A DNA stretch of 38,288 bases, taken from NCBI GenBank assembly GCA_905234125.1, contig CAJOGQ010000037.1:1-38288 (forward strand). Reading direction: 5' to 3'. The stretch is from an uncultured Bacteroidaceae bacterium. Its GTDB lineage: Bacteria; Bacteroidota; Bacteroidia; Bacteroidales; Bacteroidaceae. Position 1 is the first letter of the stretch; every line of letters begins with the position of its first letter. Shown here piece by piece: positions 8,441 through 18,037 of the stretch. The translations under genes and the position numbers were made by a program. The notes beneath the pieces are model-generated. The model was not told where the DNA came from. It made no database searches and worked only from the letters and a program-made list of their open reading frames with translations.

Positions 8441-8505
8441 CACTTTCAGGACAAACCTGCATGTATTTTTTGAATTTAATGATACTTCATAAAACTGATA
8501 AAATC

Positions 8506-10212
8506 ATGAAAAAGAGAACGATGTGGATTGTGGCATCGCTGATGGTCGTTTTTACTCTGCTCCCCAGCATTGCGAGGGGTCAGGAGAGTGTGGCACCCCA
8601 TGTGGTTCCGATGCCTAACCATAATCAATTGCTTTCAGCGCATGTGCGCGTGCTTTTCCAGGACAAGGAAGGATATATGTGGTATGGCATGAAGAACGAC
8701 GGTCTTTATCGCGACGATGGCTACCAGCTTGTGTCATTCCGGTCTGATTTCCTCCATCCTGACATTCAGATGAACAACAACATCATGTGTCTGTGTGAGG
8801 ATAGCATCAACCGCCTGTGGGTGGGTACAAAGCGTGGTCTGTACATATTGGACAAGAAAGATTATACCATTCATCCAACGGGTGACGCAACCCTTCAGAT
8901 TTGGACGATGGATGCGGTGAAGGCGACCACAGACTCCATCTTCGCTTACGCCAACAAGCATCTGTTGGTCTATGACCTTAACGGAAACTGTGTCCGTCAG
9001 GAGGAGGTGGAGAAGAACCCGCTGGTGACACAAAGCCGATATAAGATTACCGATTATCGTGGCAACACGTGGAGCATCGATGATGACGGTATTGTGTCGG
9101 TGGAGAAATACGATGCCATCAAGCTCAAAGAAGTGGATCTGACCACGTTGCCGTTGTATTGCATGTTGCCGGTGAGCCGTTCAGGACTCTCATCTGAGCA
9201 TAAGGTTCACGCGGTGTGGGGAAGCAAAGATGGAACCAAGTGGATCGGCACCAGTCAGGGTGTCTTCAAAACTGATCCCGACAATCCGAATGCGGAACCT
9301 GAGCAAGTGGGACCGAATTTCGGCGTGGTGAACACGCTCACTCCCGCTGCTGACGGAAGTATCTACATTGATACGGAGTGGCAAGGTCTGATAGGATATA
9401 ATAATGAGACGATTGCCATGCATGATACGACTCTCCACAATGCTATTGACTTGTTCTTGGATGGAGACAATCTTTGGGTGACTACCGCCGACGGAAAACT
9501 GCTTCTCTATGATGTCGAACACTGGACAAACATGGATAAATCGCAAGAATGTCTACTCTTTGGCGATGTTGCTCAGGGTGTGATGGTGGTTGACAAGAAG
9601 GTATGGGTGCTCTTCAACCGACGCATCATGACTTATTTGCCCCAACAGCACATTGTCCGCAATATCTTCCCCGGTGACATGAATCCTGAGCCCAAGTTCT
9701 TCCGCAGACTCTATACCGATGGTGATAAAAAGGTGTATGTGGAGTGTGAAAAGAATACATACGAGATAACCCTGCACCTCGACTCACTGAGAAAGTCGAC
9801 TAAGATTGTCTTCTCGGGCTATGAGACGAATCTTGGTAAGCAATGTGTGGGCTATGACACTCACGAAATCGAACTTCGCAAGGAAGAACGGAATGTGCAC
9901 CTCTTCTTCACTACGCTCGACCACATGAACACAGAGCATGTGCGTTTTGCTTATCAGATGGAGGGCGATTCTGTTTGGACTTACCTCCCGTTCGGAAAGA
10001 ATGAGGTGTTCCTTTCTGGACTCACGAATGGCGAACACGTTCTGCAGGTGATGACCACCAATGCAAAGGGGCAGTGGAACCAGAATATCTACACACTGAC
10101 CCTCGATTGCGCTCCTTATTGGTGGGAATCCATCTGGTTCTATATAGGTGCAATCCTCCTCGCTATCTTCCTCATCTATTTCACCTTCTGGTTGGGTAGA
10201 AAGACAGCTTAA
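8506..10212 (+). CDS. Orphan two-component-type propeller sensor lacking kinase domain
   Basis: A 568-residue exported protein that resembles the periplasmic half of a hybrid two-component system sensor. It has a signal peptide (WIVASLMVVFTLLPSIARGQ), regulator-propeller repeats over about residues 35-440 (LFQDKEGYMWYGMKNDGLY, INRLWVGTKRGLYILD, DGTKWIGTSQGVFKTD), a Y_Y_Y-like domain at about 460-540 (VRFAYQMEGDSVWTYLP, GLTNGEHVLQVMTTNAKGQW) and one C-terminal membrane helix (FYIGAILLAIFLIYFTFWLG). It stops 4 residues after the helix, where HTCS proteins continue into a histidine kinase, receiver and AraC domain. None of these follows in any frame before rimP. It may signal through a separate partner or be a decayed HTCS. 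The start at 8506 places the signal peptide correctly and is downstream of the -7 box. Confidence 0.88.
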   Translation: MKKRTMWIVASLMVVFTLLPSIARGQESVAPHVVPMPNHNQLLSAHVRVLFQDKEGYMWYGMKNDGLYRDDGYQLVSFRSDFLHPDIQMNNNIMCLCEDSINRLWVGTKRGLYILDKKDYTIHPTGDATLQIWTMDAVKATTDSIFAYANKHLLVYDLNGNCVRQEEVEKNPLVTQSRYKITDYRGNTWSIDDDGIVSVEKYDAIKLKEVDLTTLPLYCMLPVSRSGLSSEHKVHAVWGSKDGTKWIGTSQGVFKTDPDNPNAEPEQVGPNFGVVNTLTPAADGSIYIDTEWQGLIGYNNETIAMHDTTLHNAIDLFLDGDNLWVTTADGKLLLYDVEHWTNMDKSQECLLFGDVAQGVMVVDKKVWVLFNRRIMTYLPQQHIVRNIFPGDMNPEPKFFRRLYTDGDKKVYVECEKNTYEITLHLDSLRKSTKIVFSGYETNLGKQCVGYDTHEIELRKEERNVHLFFTTLDHMNTEHVRFAYQMEGDSVWTYLPFGKNEVFLSGLTNGEHVLQVMTTNAKGQWNQNIYTLTLDCAPYWWESIWFYIGAILLAIFLIYFTFWLGRKTA

Positions 10213-10351
10213 TAATACACTACTTGAGACTCTTCAAGTGCTACCAAGGTGAAAAAGTTCGATTTTATGTCAATTTGACCACAAAATGGGACACAAATAA
10301 GAGGAAATGTGTGTAAAAATGAGCATATTATATAAAATATGTGTTGAGAAA

Positions 10352-10383
10352 TTTGGTGGTGTGGCGAAAAGGCCGTACCTTTG
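10352..10383 (+). promoter_or_regulatory. Promoter of the rimP-nusA-infB-cvpA-sufBCD operon
   Basis: -33 TTTG at 10352-10355 and -7 TACCTTTG at 10376-10383, with 20 bases between. This is a full match to the Bacteroidetes promoter layout. Confidence 0.8.
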
Positions 10384-10397
10384 CACTCGAAAAGAAT

Positions 10398-10424
10398 GAG
10401 GGGACTGAAAAGTTCCCTCTTTTT
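10398..10424 (+). promoter_or_regulatory. Terminator-like hairpin in the rimP leader
   Basis: Stem GAGGGGACT / AGTTCCCTC (9 pairs, one G-U) with loop GAAA, directly followed by five T. It lies about 10 bases after the expected transcription start and 44 bases before the rimP ATG. It could be an attenuator or a 5'-end stabiliser. Confidence 0.65.
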
Positions 10425-10467
10425 AATGCCCGATGACACGTGGCAAATTTGTTTATTAAAAAATTTT

Positions 10468-10935
10468 ATGATTGACAAAGCAAAAGTGAAGGAACTGGCT
10501 CTTGAATGGCTGGAAGGTAAGGAGTATTTTCTGGTGGACGCAACGGTGGACGAACAGAACAAAATCACAGTGGAGATTGACCACAAAGATGGTGTCTGGA
10601 TTGAGGACTGCTGTGAACTGAGCCGATTCATCGAGGAGCATTTCGACCGAGATGTGGAAGACTTCGAACTGGAGGTTGGTTCTGCAGGTATTGGACAGCC
10701 TTTCAAGGTGCTTCAGCAATACATCAATTCCATCGGTTATGATGTGGAGTTGCTGACTGCTGATGGCAAGAAGATGGAGGGTTGTATGAAGTCAGCTGAT
10801 GAGCAAGGCTTTGTGGTGACGGTGATGGAAAAGCAACATATCGAGGGCAAGAAGCGTCCGCAAATGGTGGAGGTAGATAAGACCTTCGGTTATGAGGATG
10901 TGAAGTGGGTAAAGAGTATCATTGATTTTAAATAA
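10468..10935 (+). CDS. rimP: Ribosome maturation factor RimP
   Basis: A 155-residue cytoplasmic protein needed for late assembly of the 30S subunit. The N-terminal domain (about 1-78) contains VEIDHKDGVWIEDCCELSRF and ELEVGSAGIGQPF, and the smaller C-terminal SH3-like domain runs from about 80 to the end. The ATG at 10468 matches the usual start; an in-frame ATG at 10381 overlaps the -7 box and is rejected. It sits 11 bases before nusA, the order found in most bacteria, and is the first gene of a seven-gene run. Confidence 0.95.
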   Translation: MIDKAKVKELALEWLEGKEYFLVDATVDEQNKITVEIDHKDGVWIEDCCELSRFIEEHFDRDVEDFELEVGSAGIGQPFKVLQQYINSIGYDVELLTADGKKMEGCMKSADEQGFVVTVMEKQHIEGKKRPQMVEVDKTFGYEDVKWVKSIIDFK

Positions 10936-10946
10936 AAAAATATAAT

Positions 10947-12209
10947 ATGGCAAAGAAAATGACAGATCGTGTCAACTTGATAGATACCTTTAAGGACTTC
11001 AAGGAGACAAAAAACATTGACAGGACAACGCTGGTCAGTGTGATTGAAGACAGCTTCCGCAGTGTGTTGCAGAAGACGTATGGTTCGGACGAGAATTTTG
11101 ACGTGATTGTGAATCCCGACAAGGGTGACTTCGAGATCTACCGCAACCGTGTGGTGGTGGAAGATGGAATGGTGAAGAACCCTAATGCGGAAATTGAACT
11201 GTCGGAGGCTCAGAAGATTGACGAGGACTTCGAAGTAGGTGAAGAAGTGAGTGAAAAGGTGGAGTTTGCAAAGTTTGGCCGTCGTGCCATCCTCAACCTG
11301 CGTCAGACAATGGCCAGTAAGATTCTGGATTTGGAGCACGACAACCTCTATAATAAATATGTGGATAAGGTGGGACAGATTGTGAGTGGCGAAGTGTACC
11401 AGATTTGGAAGCGCGAGATGTTGCTCCTGGACGATGAGGGCAATGAACTGATGTTGCCGAAGAGTGAGCAGATTCCGGGTGATTTCTTCCGCAAAGGAGA
11501 AAGTGCACGCGCTGTGGTACTGAGGGTGGACAACCTGAACAACAATCCCAAGATTATCCTTTCTCGCACTTCACCAGAGTTCCTGCGTCGTTTGTTGGAA
11601 CAAGAGGTTCCTGAAATTAACGACGGACTCATCACCGTGCAGAGAATTGCCCGTCTTCCAGGAGAGCGAGCCAAGATTGCTGTGGAAAGCTATAACGAGC
11701 GCATCGACCCTGTGGGTGCCTGCGTAGGTGTGAAGGGTAGTCGTATTCATGGCATCGTGCGCGAGTTGCACAACGAGAACATCGACGTAATTCCTTATAC
11801 CAGTAACATCAAGTTGTTCATCCAGCGTGCGCTGAATCCTGCAATAGTGTCGTCCATTACGCTCGATGAGGAAAAGAAGAAAGCAGAAGTTTATCTGCAA
11901 CCCGATCAGGTGAGTCTCGCTATCGGTAAGAATGGTGACAACATCAAGTTGGCCTCAATGCTGACGGGCTACACCATCGACGTGTTCCGTGAACTGAATG
12001 GCGAAGAGCCGGATGAGGAGGATATTTATCTGGATGAGTTCTCAGATGAAATTGATCCTTGGATCATCGAATCCATCAAGAAAATCGGACTTGACACAGC
12101 CAAGAGCGTGTTGGGTGCTCCACGCGCCATGCTGGTGGAGAAGGCCGACCTCGAGGAGGATACGGTGGACGAGGTGCTCCGTATCTTGAAAGCAGAATTT
12201 GAAGACTAA
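10947..12209 (+). CDS. nusA: Transcription elongation/termination factor NusA
   Basis: A 420-residue RNA polymerase-binding protein that controls pausing, termination and antitermination. It has the NusA N-terminal domain (about 1-125), an S1 domain (about 130-200, [19 protein letters not shown]) and two KH domains (about 230-350, [19 protein letters not shown] and [16 protein letters not shown]). The tail after residue 350 is acidic and short. It lacks the long acidic repeats of enterobacterial NusA. It lies 11 bases after rimP and 8 before infB. Confidence 0.97.
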   Translation: MAKKMTDRVNLIDTFKDFKETKNIDRTTLVSVIEDSFRSVLQKTYGSDENFDVIVNPDKGDFEIYRNRVVVEDGMVKNPNAEIELSEAQKIDEDFEVGEEVSEKVEFAKFGRRAILNLRQTMASKILDLEHDNLYNKYVDKVGQIVSGEVYQIWKREMLLLDDEGNELMLPKSEQIPGDFFRKGESARAVVLRVDNLNNNPKIILSRTSPEFLRRLLEQEVPEINDGLITVQRIARLPGERAKIAVESYNERIDPVGACVGVKGSRIHGIVRELHNENIDVIPYTSNIKLFIQRALNPAIVSSITLDEEKKKAEVYLQPDQVSLAIGKNGDNIKLASMLTGYTIDVFRELNGEEPDEEDIYLDEFSDEIDPWIIESIKKIGLDTAKSVLGAPRAMLVEKADLEEDTVDEVLRILKAEFED

Positions 12210-12217
12210 AAAGAAAT

Positions 12218-15184
12218 ATGGCAGTAAGACTCAATAAAGCATTAAAAGAACTGAATGTGGGAATTAACACGGTGGCTGAATTCCTGCAGAAGAAGGGTAT
12301 GGCATTGCAAGATGCCACACCCAATGCCAAAATTACGGAAGAGCAGTATGCGCTGCTTCAGAAGGAATTTGGCGAAGACATGAAAAAGAATGTCGCCACC
12401 AAACAACAGATCCAAAGCCAGAAGGAAAAGGAGATTCAGGAGAAAAAGGAACGCCAGGAGAAGGAGAAGGCTGCACGCGAGAAGGAACGTCTCGAAAAAG
12501 AACGTCTTGAAAAGGAAAAGGCGGCCAAGAAACCTCAGTTGAAGATAGTTGGCAACATCAACGACTTGAAGAAGGATGCTCCAAAGCCTGAGAAGAAGGA
12601 AGAGACACCAAAGCCGGCGAAGGAAGAAGCTCCTGAATCACAGATTGTTGCATCTGCTGAAACCAAGGAAGATGTAGCAAAGAAGGTGGGGAAGGCTGAG
12701 ACAGTGGAGACACCAACGCCACAGGAGAACCAAGAGAGAGAATTTGAGGTTCCCACTCAGACGGAAAAATCGCCTGAGACTTCTGACGCTGTAACTGAAG
12801 ATGTCGCAGAGAAGCCTCAATCCTCGGAGAAGAAAAAGAAGCTCTCACCGGCTGACCGTCTGGAACAGGACGAGAATGGCGTGTATCACCTTGCTGCCCC
12901 TGCTGAGGCAGGTGTGCAGTTTAAGCAGGTGGGTTTCATCGACCTCTCCACGCTGAACAGCAAGACGCGTCCTGACCGCAAGAGCAAGGCCGAACGTCGC
13001 AAGGAGCGCATGGCCGCTCAGGGTGCGCAAGGTGCTCAGGATGGACAAGGTGGAGATGCTCAGACTGGACAGAAGAAACAGCGTAATCGGATCAAGTCCA
13101 ACAAGGTCGATATTGATGCAGCAGCCAAGCAGGCTGGTGGTCAGCAGGGTCAGGGCAAGAAGCAGGGCAACAAACAGAATCAGCAGAACGCCCAGCAGAA
13201 GAACCAACAGCAAAACCAGAACCAGCAAGGTCAGGGCAAGAAAAAGAACAAGAAGAAGCTTCCTCCAAAGCCACAGGAACTGACTGACGAGGAGGTTGCA
13301 AAGCAGGTGAAGGAGACGCTTGCACGTCTCACCGCCAAACAGGAAAAGAAGGGCGTGAAGTACCGTAAGGACAAGCGTCAGGCTATCCACGAACGTATGG
13401 CCGAAGAGGAAATGGCCGAAAATGCCGAGAGCAAGGTGCTAAAACTCACGGAGTTCGTAACTGCCAACGAACTTGCTACGATGATGGATGTGCCTGTGAC
13501 AAAGGTAATCGGTACCTGTATGTCCATCGGCATGATGGTGAGCATCAACCAGCGTCTCGACGCTGAGACCATCAATATCGTGGCTGAAGAATTTGGCTTC
13601 ACTACCAGCTATGTGTCAGAAGAAGTGTCGAACGCCATCGAAGAAGCGGAGGATCAGGAGGAAGACCTCGAGCGTCGCGCACCTATCATCACTGTGATGG
13701 GTCACGTTGACCACGGTAAGACATCGCTCCTCGACTATATCCGTAATACCAATGTGATTGCCGGTGAGGCTGGTGGCATCACCCAGCACATCGGTGCCTA
13801 CAAGGTGAAACTGAAGGATGGTCGTAAGATCACCTTCCTCGACACCCCTGGTCACGAGGCCTTCACCGCCATGCGTGCCCGTGGTGCGAAAGTGACGGAT
13901 ATCGCCATTATCATTGTGGCTGCCGATGACGACGTGATGCCCCAGACGAAAGAGGCCATTGCTCACGCTCAGGCTGCCGGTGTGCCAATGGTGTTCGCCA
14001 TCAACAAGATAGATAAGCCAGGGGCAAACCCTGACAAGATAAAGGAACAACTTTCTGCCATGAACCTCCTTGTGGAGGAATGGGGTGGTAAGTACCAGAG
14101 TCAGGACATCAGTGCCAAGAAGGGTATCGGTGTGGAAGACCTGATGGAGAAGGTTCTGTTGGAGGCTGAAATGCTCGACCTCAAAGCTAACCCCAACCGC
14201 AAGGCGACAGGTTCCATCATCGAATCCTCCCTCGACAAGGGACGTGGTTATGTGGCTACTGTGTTGGTGCAGAATGGTACGCTTCATCAGGGTGACATCG
14301 TGCTGGCTGGTACTCATTACGGTCGTATCAAGGCGATGTTCAACGAGCGTGGTCAGCGCATCGAGAAGGCTCTTCCTGCCGAACCAGCCGTGATTCTTGG
14401 CTTGAACGGCGCACCTACTGCCGGCGATACTTTCCATGTGATGGAGACAGAACAGGAGGCTCGTGAAATTTGCAACAAGCGTGAACAGTTGAAGCGTGAA
14501 CAGGGACTGCGCACTCAGACCCGTCTGACGCTCGACGAGTTGGGACGACGCATCGCTTTGGGCGACTTCCAAGAGCTCAACCTCATCGTGAAGGGCGACG
14601 TGGATGGTTCTATCGAGGCATTGTCCGACTCGCTCATCAAGCTCTCGACAGAGAAGATTCAGGTGAACGTCATCCACAAGGCTGTGGGTCAGATCAGCGA
14701 GAACGATGTTGAACTGGCACATGCTTCGGAGAACGTCATCATCATCGGTTTCCAAGTGCGTCCATCCGCTGCTGCACGCCGTTTGGCAGAGCAGTATGGT
14801 GTGGACATCCGTCTATACTCCATCATCTACGACGCCATCGAGGAGGTCAAGGATGCCATGGAGGGCATGTTGGCTCCGACGCTCAAGGAGGAAGTCACGG
14901 CTCAGGTGGATGTGCGTCAGGTTTACCACATCACGAAGGTCGGCACTGTGGCTGGTTGCTGGGTGACGGAAGGCAAGGTACATCGTTCGGACAAAGTTCG
15001 TGTGGTGCGCGATGGTATTGTTGTGCATACCGGTGACATTTTGGCACTGAAGCGCTTCAAGGATGATGTGAAGGAAGTTGGACGTGACTTCGAGTGTGGT
15101 ATCTCCATCGTCAATTTCAACGACATCCGCGAGGGTGACGTGTTGGAGACCTACACGGAAGTGGAAGTGAAAGCAAAGTTGTAA
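12218..15184 (+). CDS. infB: Translation initiation factor IF-2
   Basis: A 988-residue GTPase that brings fMet-tRNA to the 30S subunit. Visible parts: an IF2_N-type start ([20 protein letters not shown]), a long charged linker with Lys/Glu repeats (about 60-220) and a Gln/Asn/Lys-rich stretch (about 275-350), a second N domain at about 405-455, then the G domain with GHVDHGKTS at about 495-503, DTPGHEAF and NKID, followed by the beta-barrel and C-terminal domains. The long low-complexity linker is common in Bacteroidetes IF-2. The stop is directly followed by the cvpA ATG. Confidence 0.98.
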   Translation: MAVRLNKALKELNVGINTVAEFLQKKGMALQDATPNAKITEEQYALLQKEFGEDMKKNVATKQQIQSQKEKEIQEKKERQEKEKAAREKERLEKERLEKEKAAKKPQLKIVGNINDLKKDAPKPEKKEETPKPAKEEAPESQIVASAETKEDVAKKVGKAETVETPTPQENQEREFEVPTQTEKSPETSDAVTEDVAEKPQSSEKKKKLSPADRLEQDENGVYHLAAPAEAGVQFKQVGFIDLSTLNSKTRPDRKSKAERRKERMAAQGAQGAQDGQGGDAQTGQKKQRNRIKSNKVDIDAAAKQAGGQQGQGKKQGNKQNQQNAQQKNQQQNQNQQGQGKKKNKKKLPPKPQELTDEEVAKQVKETLARLTAKQEKKGVKYRKDKRQAIHERMAEEEMAENAESKVLKLTEFVTANELATMMDVPVTKVIGTCMSIGMMVSINQRLDAETINIVAEEFGFTTSYVSEEVSNAIEEAEDQEEDLERRAPIITVMGHVDHGKTSLLDYIRNTNVIAGEAGGITQHIGAYKVKLKDGRKITFLDTPGHEAFTAMRARGAKVTDIAIIIVAADDDVMPQTKEAIAHAQAAGVPMVFAINKIDKPGANPDKIKEQLSAMNLLVEEWGGKYQSQDISAKKGIGVEDLMEKVLLEAEMLDLKANPNRKATGSIIESSLDKGRGYVATVLVQNGTLHQGDIVLAGTHYGRIKAMFNERGQRIEKALPAEPAVILGLNGAPTAGDTFHVMETEQEAREICNKREQLKREQGLRTQTRLTLDELGRRIALGDFQELNLIVKGDVDGSIEALSDSLIKLSTEKIQVNVIHKAVGQISENDVELAHASENVIIIGFQVRPSAAARRLAEQYGVDIRLYSIIYDAIEEVKDAMEGMLAPTLKEEVTAQVDVRQVYHITKVGTVAGCWVTEGKVHRSDKVRVVRDGIVVHTGDILALKRFKDDVKEVGRDFECGISIVNFNDIREGDVLETYTEVEVKAKL

Positions 15185-15772
15185 ATGGAAATACTGATTT
15201 ATATCGTACTCCTCGTGGGTGCCATCATTGGCTTCAAGCAGGGAGCCTTCAAGCAGATAGCGAACTTTGTGGGTGTGGTGGCAGGTCTGATCCTCGCCGC
15301 CATGCTCTATCATCAGTTTGGTGACTACTTGGCAGACAAAACCGGAGCCAGCGTCGGTTTCGGACGTCTGATTGCCTTCGTGCTCATCGTCATCGTAGTG
15401 CCTATCCTGTTGGGATGGATTGCCTCCCTCCTCACGGCCATCTTCAAGAAGCTGAAAATTAATTGCCTCAACCGTCTCGTAGGTGCTGTGATTGGCGTGG
15501 TTTGCTATGCCATGATTCTCAGCGTGGCTTTCAATCTCTATGATTTCTTGGTCAGCAATGCAGGCTTCAAACCTGACAAGTTGGGTGAACGTGCTCCCAT
15601 CTACTATCAGTTGAAGCATGGCACGCAATTGGTGATTCCTGATGTGCTGTTGGTGACTGACGCCACAGAGGAGGCCAATGGTTGCGAGCCCAAGCACGGA
15701 TTGAAGCCCGTGGTGGACAATGCGGTGGAAAAGGCTAAGGAGAAAATCTTACCCTCCAGTTTGTCAGAATGA
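15185..15772 (+). CDS. CvpA family membrane protein
   Basis: A 195-residue integral membrane protein with about four helices in the first 120 residues ([73 protein letters not shown]) and a soluble tail. This matches CvpA/colicin V production proteins, whose exact role is unclear; they affect envelope integrity and biofilm traits in several bacteria. The start directly abuts the infB stop, and its last four bases overlap sufB (ATGA), so it is co-translated with both neighbours. Confidence 0.9.
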   Translation: MEILIYIVLLVGAIIGFKQGAFKQIANFVGVVAGLILAAMLYHQFGDYLADKTGASVGFGRLIAFVLIVIVVPILLGWIASLLTAIFKKLKINCLNRLVGAVIGVVCYAMILSVAFNLYDFLVSNAGFKPDKLGERAPIYYQLKHGTQLVIPDVLLVTDATEEANGCEPKHGLKPVVDNAVEKAKEKILPSSLSE

Positions 15773-17217
15773 GCGAGTCTAATTCATTTGTGCGTAGCCT
15801 TACTGAGAAGAAATATGAGTTTGGCTTCACCACTGACGTACATACGGAAATCATCGATAAAGGTCTCAACGAAGATGTGATTCGTCTCATCTCCGAGAAG
15901 AAGAGAGAGCCCGATTGGCTTTTGCAGTTCCGTTTGGAGTCTTACCGCTATTGGCTCACGCAGACGCAACCCGCTTGGGGACATGTGCATTTGCCTGAGA
16001 TTGATTACCAAGCCATCTCTTACTATGCTGATCCGACCGTGAAGAAGGGGCAGGGGAGTAAGGGGCAAGAGATTGACCCCGAACTGATGAAGACCTTCGA
16101 CAAGTTGGGCATTCCGCTTGAGGAGCGGCTGGCCTTGTCGGGCACAGCGGTCGATGCTGTGATGGATTCCGTGTCGGTCAAGACCACCTTCAAGGAGAAG
16201 CTCTCGGAGAAGGGCATCATCTTCTGCTCCATCAGCGAGGCCGTGAAGAATCATCCTGACTTGGTGAAGCAATATCTCGGCAGTGTGGTACCTCCCAAGG
16301 ACAACTACTTTGCTGCGCTCAACAGCGCTGTCTTCTCCGACGGCTCGTTCGTCTATATCCCCAAGAACACCCGCTGTCCGATGGAGCTTTCCACCTATTT
16401 CCGCATCAATGCGAGGAACACGGGTCAGTTTGAGCGCACGCTGATTGTGTGCGACGAAGGCTCTTACGTTTCTTATCTCGAAGGTTGTACGGCTCCGATG
16501 CGTGATGAGAATCAATTGCATGCGGCGATTGTGGAGATTGTAGTGATGGACAATGCTGAGGTGAAGTACTCGACGGTGCAGAACTGGTACCCAGGCGATG
16601 CCGAAGGACGTGGCGGTGTGCTCAATCTTGTGACCAAACGTGGTGACCTCCGTGGCGTGAACAGCAAACTCTCGTGGACACAAGTGGAGACAGGGTCGGC
16701 CATCACGTGGAAGTACCCATCGTGTGTCCTTCGTGGAGACAACAGCCAGGCCGAGTTCTACAGCGTGGCCGTGACTAACAATCATCAGGAGGCCGACACG
16801 GGCACGAAGATGATTCACTTGGGCAAAAACACTCGTTCGACCATCATCTCCAAGGGCATTTCGGCAGGTCATTCGCAGAATTCCTATCGAGGTTTGGTGC
16901 GAGTGGGCAAGCATGCCGATGGCGCCCGAAACTACTCATCCTGCGACTCACTTCTGTTGGGAAGTCAATGCGGAGCCCATACCTTCCCCTATATGGACAT
17001 CCACAACAACACTGCCACCGTGGAGCACGAAGCCACCACATCCAAGATTAACGAGGAGCAGCTTTTCTACTGCAACCAGCGTGGCATCTCCACCGAAGAG
17101 GCTGTGGGACTCATCGTCAACGGCTATGCCAAGGACGTCATCAACAAGCTTCCGATGGAGTTCGCCGTCGAGGCTCAGAAGCTCCTCAGCGTCTCGCTCG
17201 AAGGGACGGTCGGGTAG
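15769..17217 (+). CDS. sufB: Fe-S cluster assembly scaffold protein SufB
   Basis: A 482-residue component of the SufBCD complex, which builds Fe-S clusters in the cytoplasm. Family features: the N-terminal helical part ([20 protein letters not shown]), the central beta-helix with [20 protein letters not shown] and YLEGCTAPM, and the conserved C-terminal part ([17 protein letters not shown], then [20 protein letters not shown]). Around residues 92-102 it has a Lys/Gly/Gln-rich stretch ([12 protein letters not shown]) encoded by 7-base repeats, within a region that is variable in the family. The start overlaps the cvpA stop. Confidence 0.97.
   Translation: MSESNSFVRSLTEKKYEFGFTTDVHTEIIDKGLNEDVIRLISEKKREPDWLLQFRLESYRYWLTQTQPAWGHVHLPEIDYQAISYYADPTVKKGQGSKGQEIDPELMKTFDKLGIPLEERLALSGTAVDAVMDSVSVKTTFKEKLSEKGIIFCSISEAVKNHPDLVKQYLGSVVPPKDNYFAALNSAVFSDGSFVYIPKNTRCPMELSTYFRINARNTGQFERTLIVCDEGSYVSYLEGCTAPMRDENQLHAAIVEIVVMDNAEVKYSTVQNWYPGDAEGRGGVLNLVTKRGDLRGVNSKLSWTQVETGSAITWKYPSCVLRGDNSQAEFYSVAVTNNHQEADTGTKMIHLGKNTRSTIISKGISAGHSQNSYRGLVRVGKHADGARNYSSCDSLLLGSQCGAHTFPYMDIHNNTATVEHEATTSKINEEQLFYCNQRGISTEEAVGLIVNGYAKDVINKLPMEFAVEAQKLLSVSLEGTVG
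16041..16072 (+). repeat. Heptad array inside sufB (GGGGCAA type)
   Basis: Four imperfect heptads ending GGAGTAA and GGGGCAA, in frame with sufB. Same type as the arrays in hflX, sufD and sufS. Confidence 0.65.
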
Positions 17218-17227
17218 GGGTTAAAAA

Positions 17228-17287
17228 CGATACCTCATATCGATTACCACATCGTACCTCGTATCGATTACCATATCGTACCTCGTA
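17228..17287 (+). repeat. 12-base tandem repeat between sufB and sufC
   Basis: Five 12-base units alternate between TCGTACCTCGTA-like and TCGATTACCATA-like forms, so the higher-order period is 24. It fills most of the 82-base gap and ends 12 bases before the sufC ATG. This is the only intergenic gap inside the suf genes. Confidence 0.9.
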
Positions 17288-17299
17288 TAAGTTTTTAAT

Positions 17300-18037
17300 A
17301 TGTTAGAAATAAAAAATCTTCACGCCAAGGTAGGCGACAAAGAAATACTCAAGGGCATCAATCTGACCATCCGCGACGGTGAGATTCATGCGCTGATGGG
17401 CACTAATGGAGCGGGCAAATCCACGCTCTCCAACGTCATTGTGGGCAATCCTGCCTACGAGGTGACGGAAGGGTCGATTGTATTCAACGGACAAGACCTC
17501 CTCGCCATGAATACGGAAGAGCGGGCCCATGCCGGCATCTTCATGTCGTTCCAGGCTCCCATCGAGATTCCAGGGGTGTCGATGACCAACTTCATGCGCT
17601 CGGCAGTAAATGCTCGTCGTGAGGCATTGGGCAAGGAACCTCTCAAATCGACCGACTTCCTCAAGGTGATGCGTGAGAAGCGCAAGCTGGTCGAGATTGA
17701 CCCCAAGCTCATGAACCGCTCCGTCAACGAGGGCTTTTCAGGAGGCGAACGTAAGCGCAACGAGATTTTTCAGATGGCGATGCTCGAACCCACGTTCTGC
17801 ATCCTCGACGAGACCGATTCGGGCCTCGATGTCGATGCCCTCCGCATTGTAGCAGAGGGCTTCAACAAGCTCCGCACCCCTGAGACTTCTGCCATCGTCA
17901 TCACCCACTACCAGCGTCTGCTCGACTACATCCGTCCCGATTTCGTCCATGTGCTCATCGACGGACAGATTGTCAAGACCGGCACCGCCGAACTTGCCCA
18001 GCAGATTGAGGAACAAGGATTTGAAGCATATCTATGA
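17300..18037 (+). CDS. sufC: Fe-S cluster assembly ATPase SufC
   Basis: A 245-residue ABC-type ATPase that drives the SufBCD complex. It has Walker A GTNGAGKST (residues 34-42), the signature FSGGERKR (146-153), Walker B ILDETDSGLD (around 168-177, catalytic Glu171) and the switch His in VITHYQRLL. Its stop overlaps the sufD start (ATGA, 18034-18037). The gap to sufB holds a tandem repeat that must lie in the ribosome-binding region or just upstream of it. Confidence 0.97.
   Translation: MLEIKNLHAKVGDKEILKGINLTIRDGEIHALMGTNGAGKSTLSNVIVGNPAYEVTEGSIVFNGQDLLAMNTEERAHAGIFMSFQAPIEIPGVSMTNFMRSAVNARREALGKEPLKSTDFLKVMREKRKLVEIDPKLMNRSVNEGFSGGERKRNEIFQMAMLEPTFCILDETDSGLDVDALRIVAEGFNKLRTPETSAIVITHYQRLLDYIRPDFVHVLIDGQIVKTGTAELAQQIEEQGFEAYL

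Noticed and set aside
13090-13260. Gln/Asn/Lys-rich stretch in infB as a heptad array
   Set aside because: The repeats follow codon usage of a low-complexity linker without a 7-base period; such linkers are common in IF-2.
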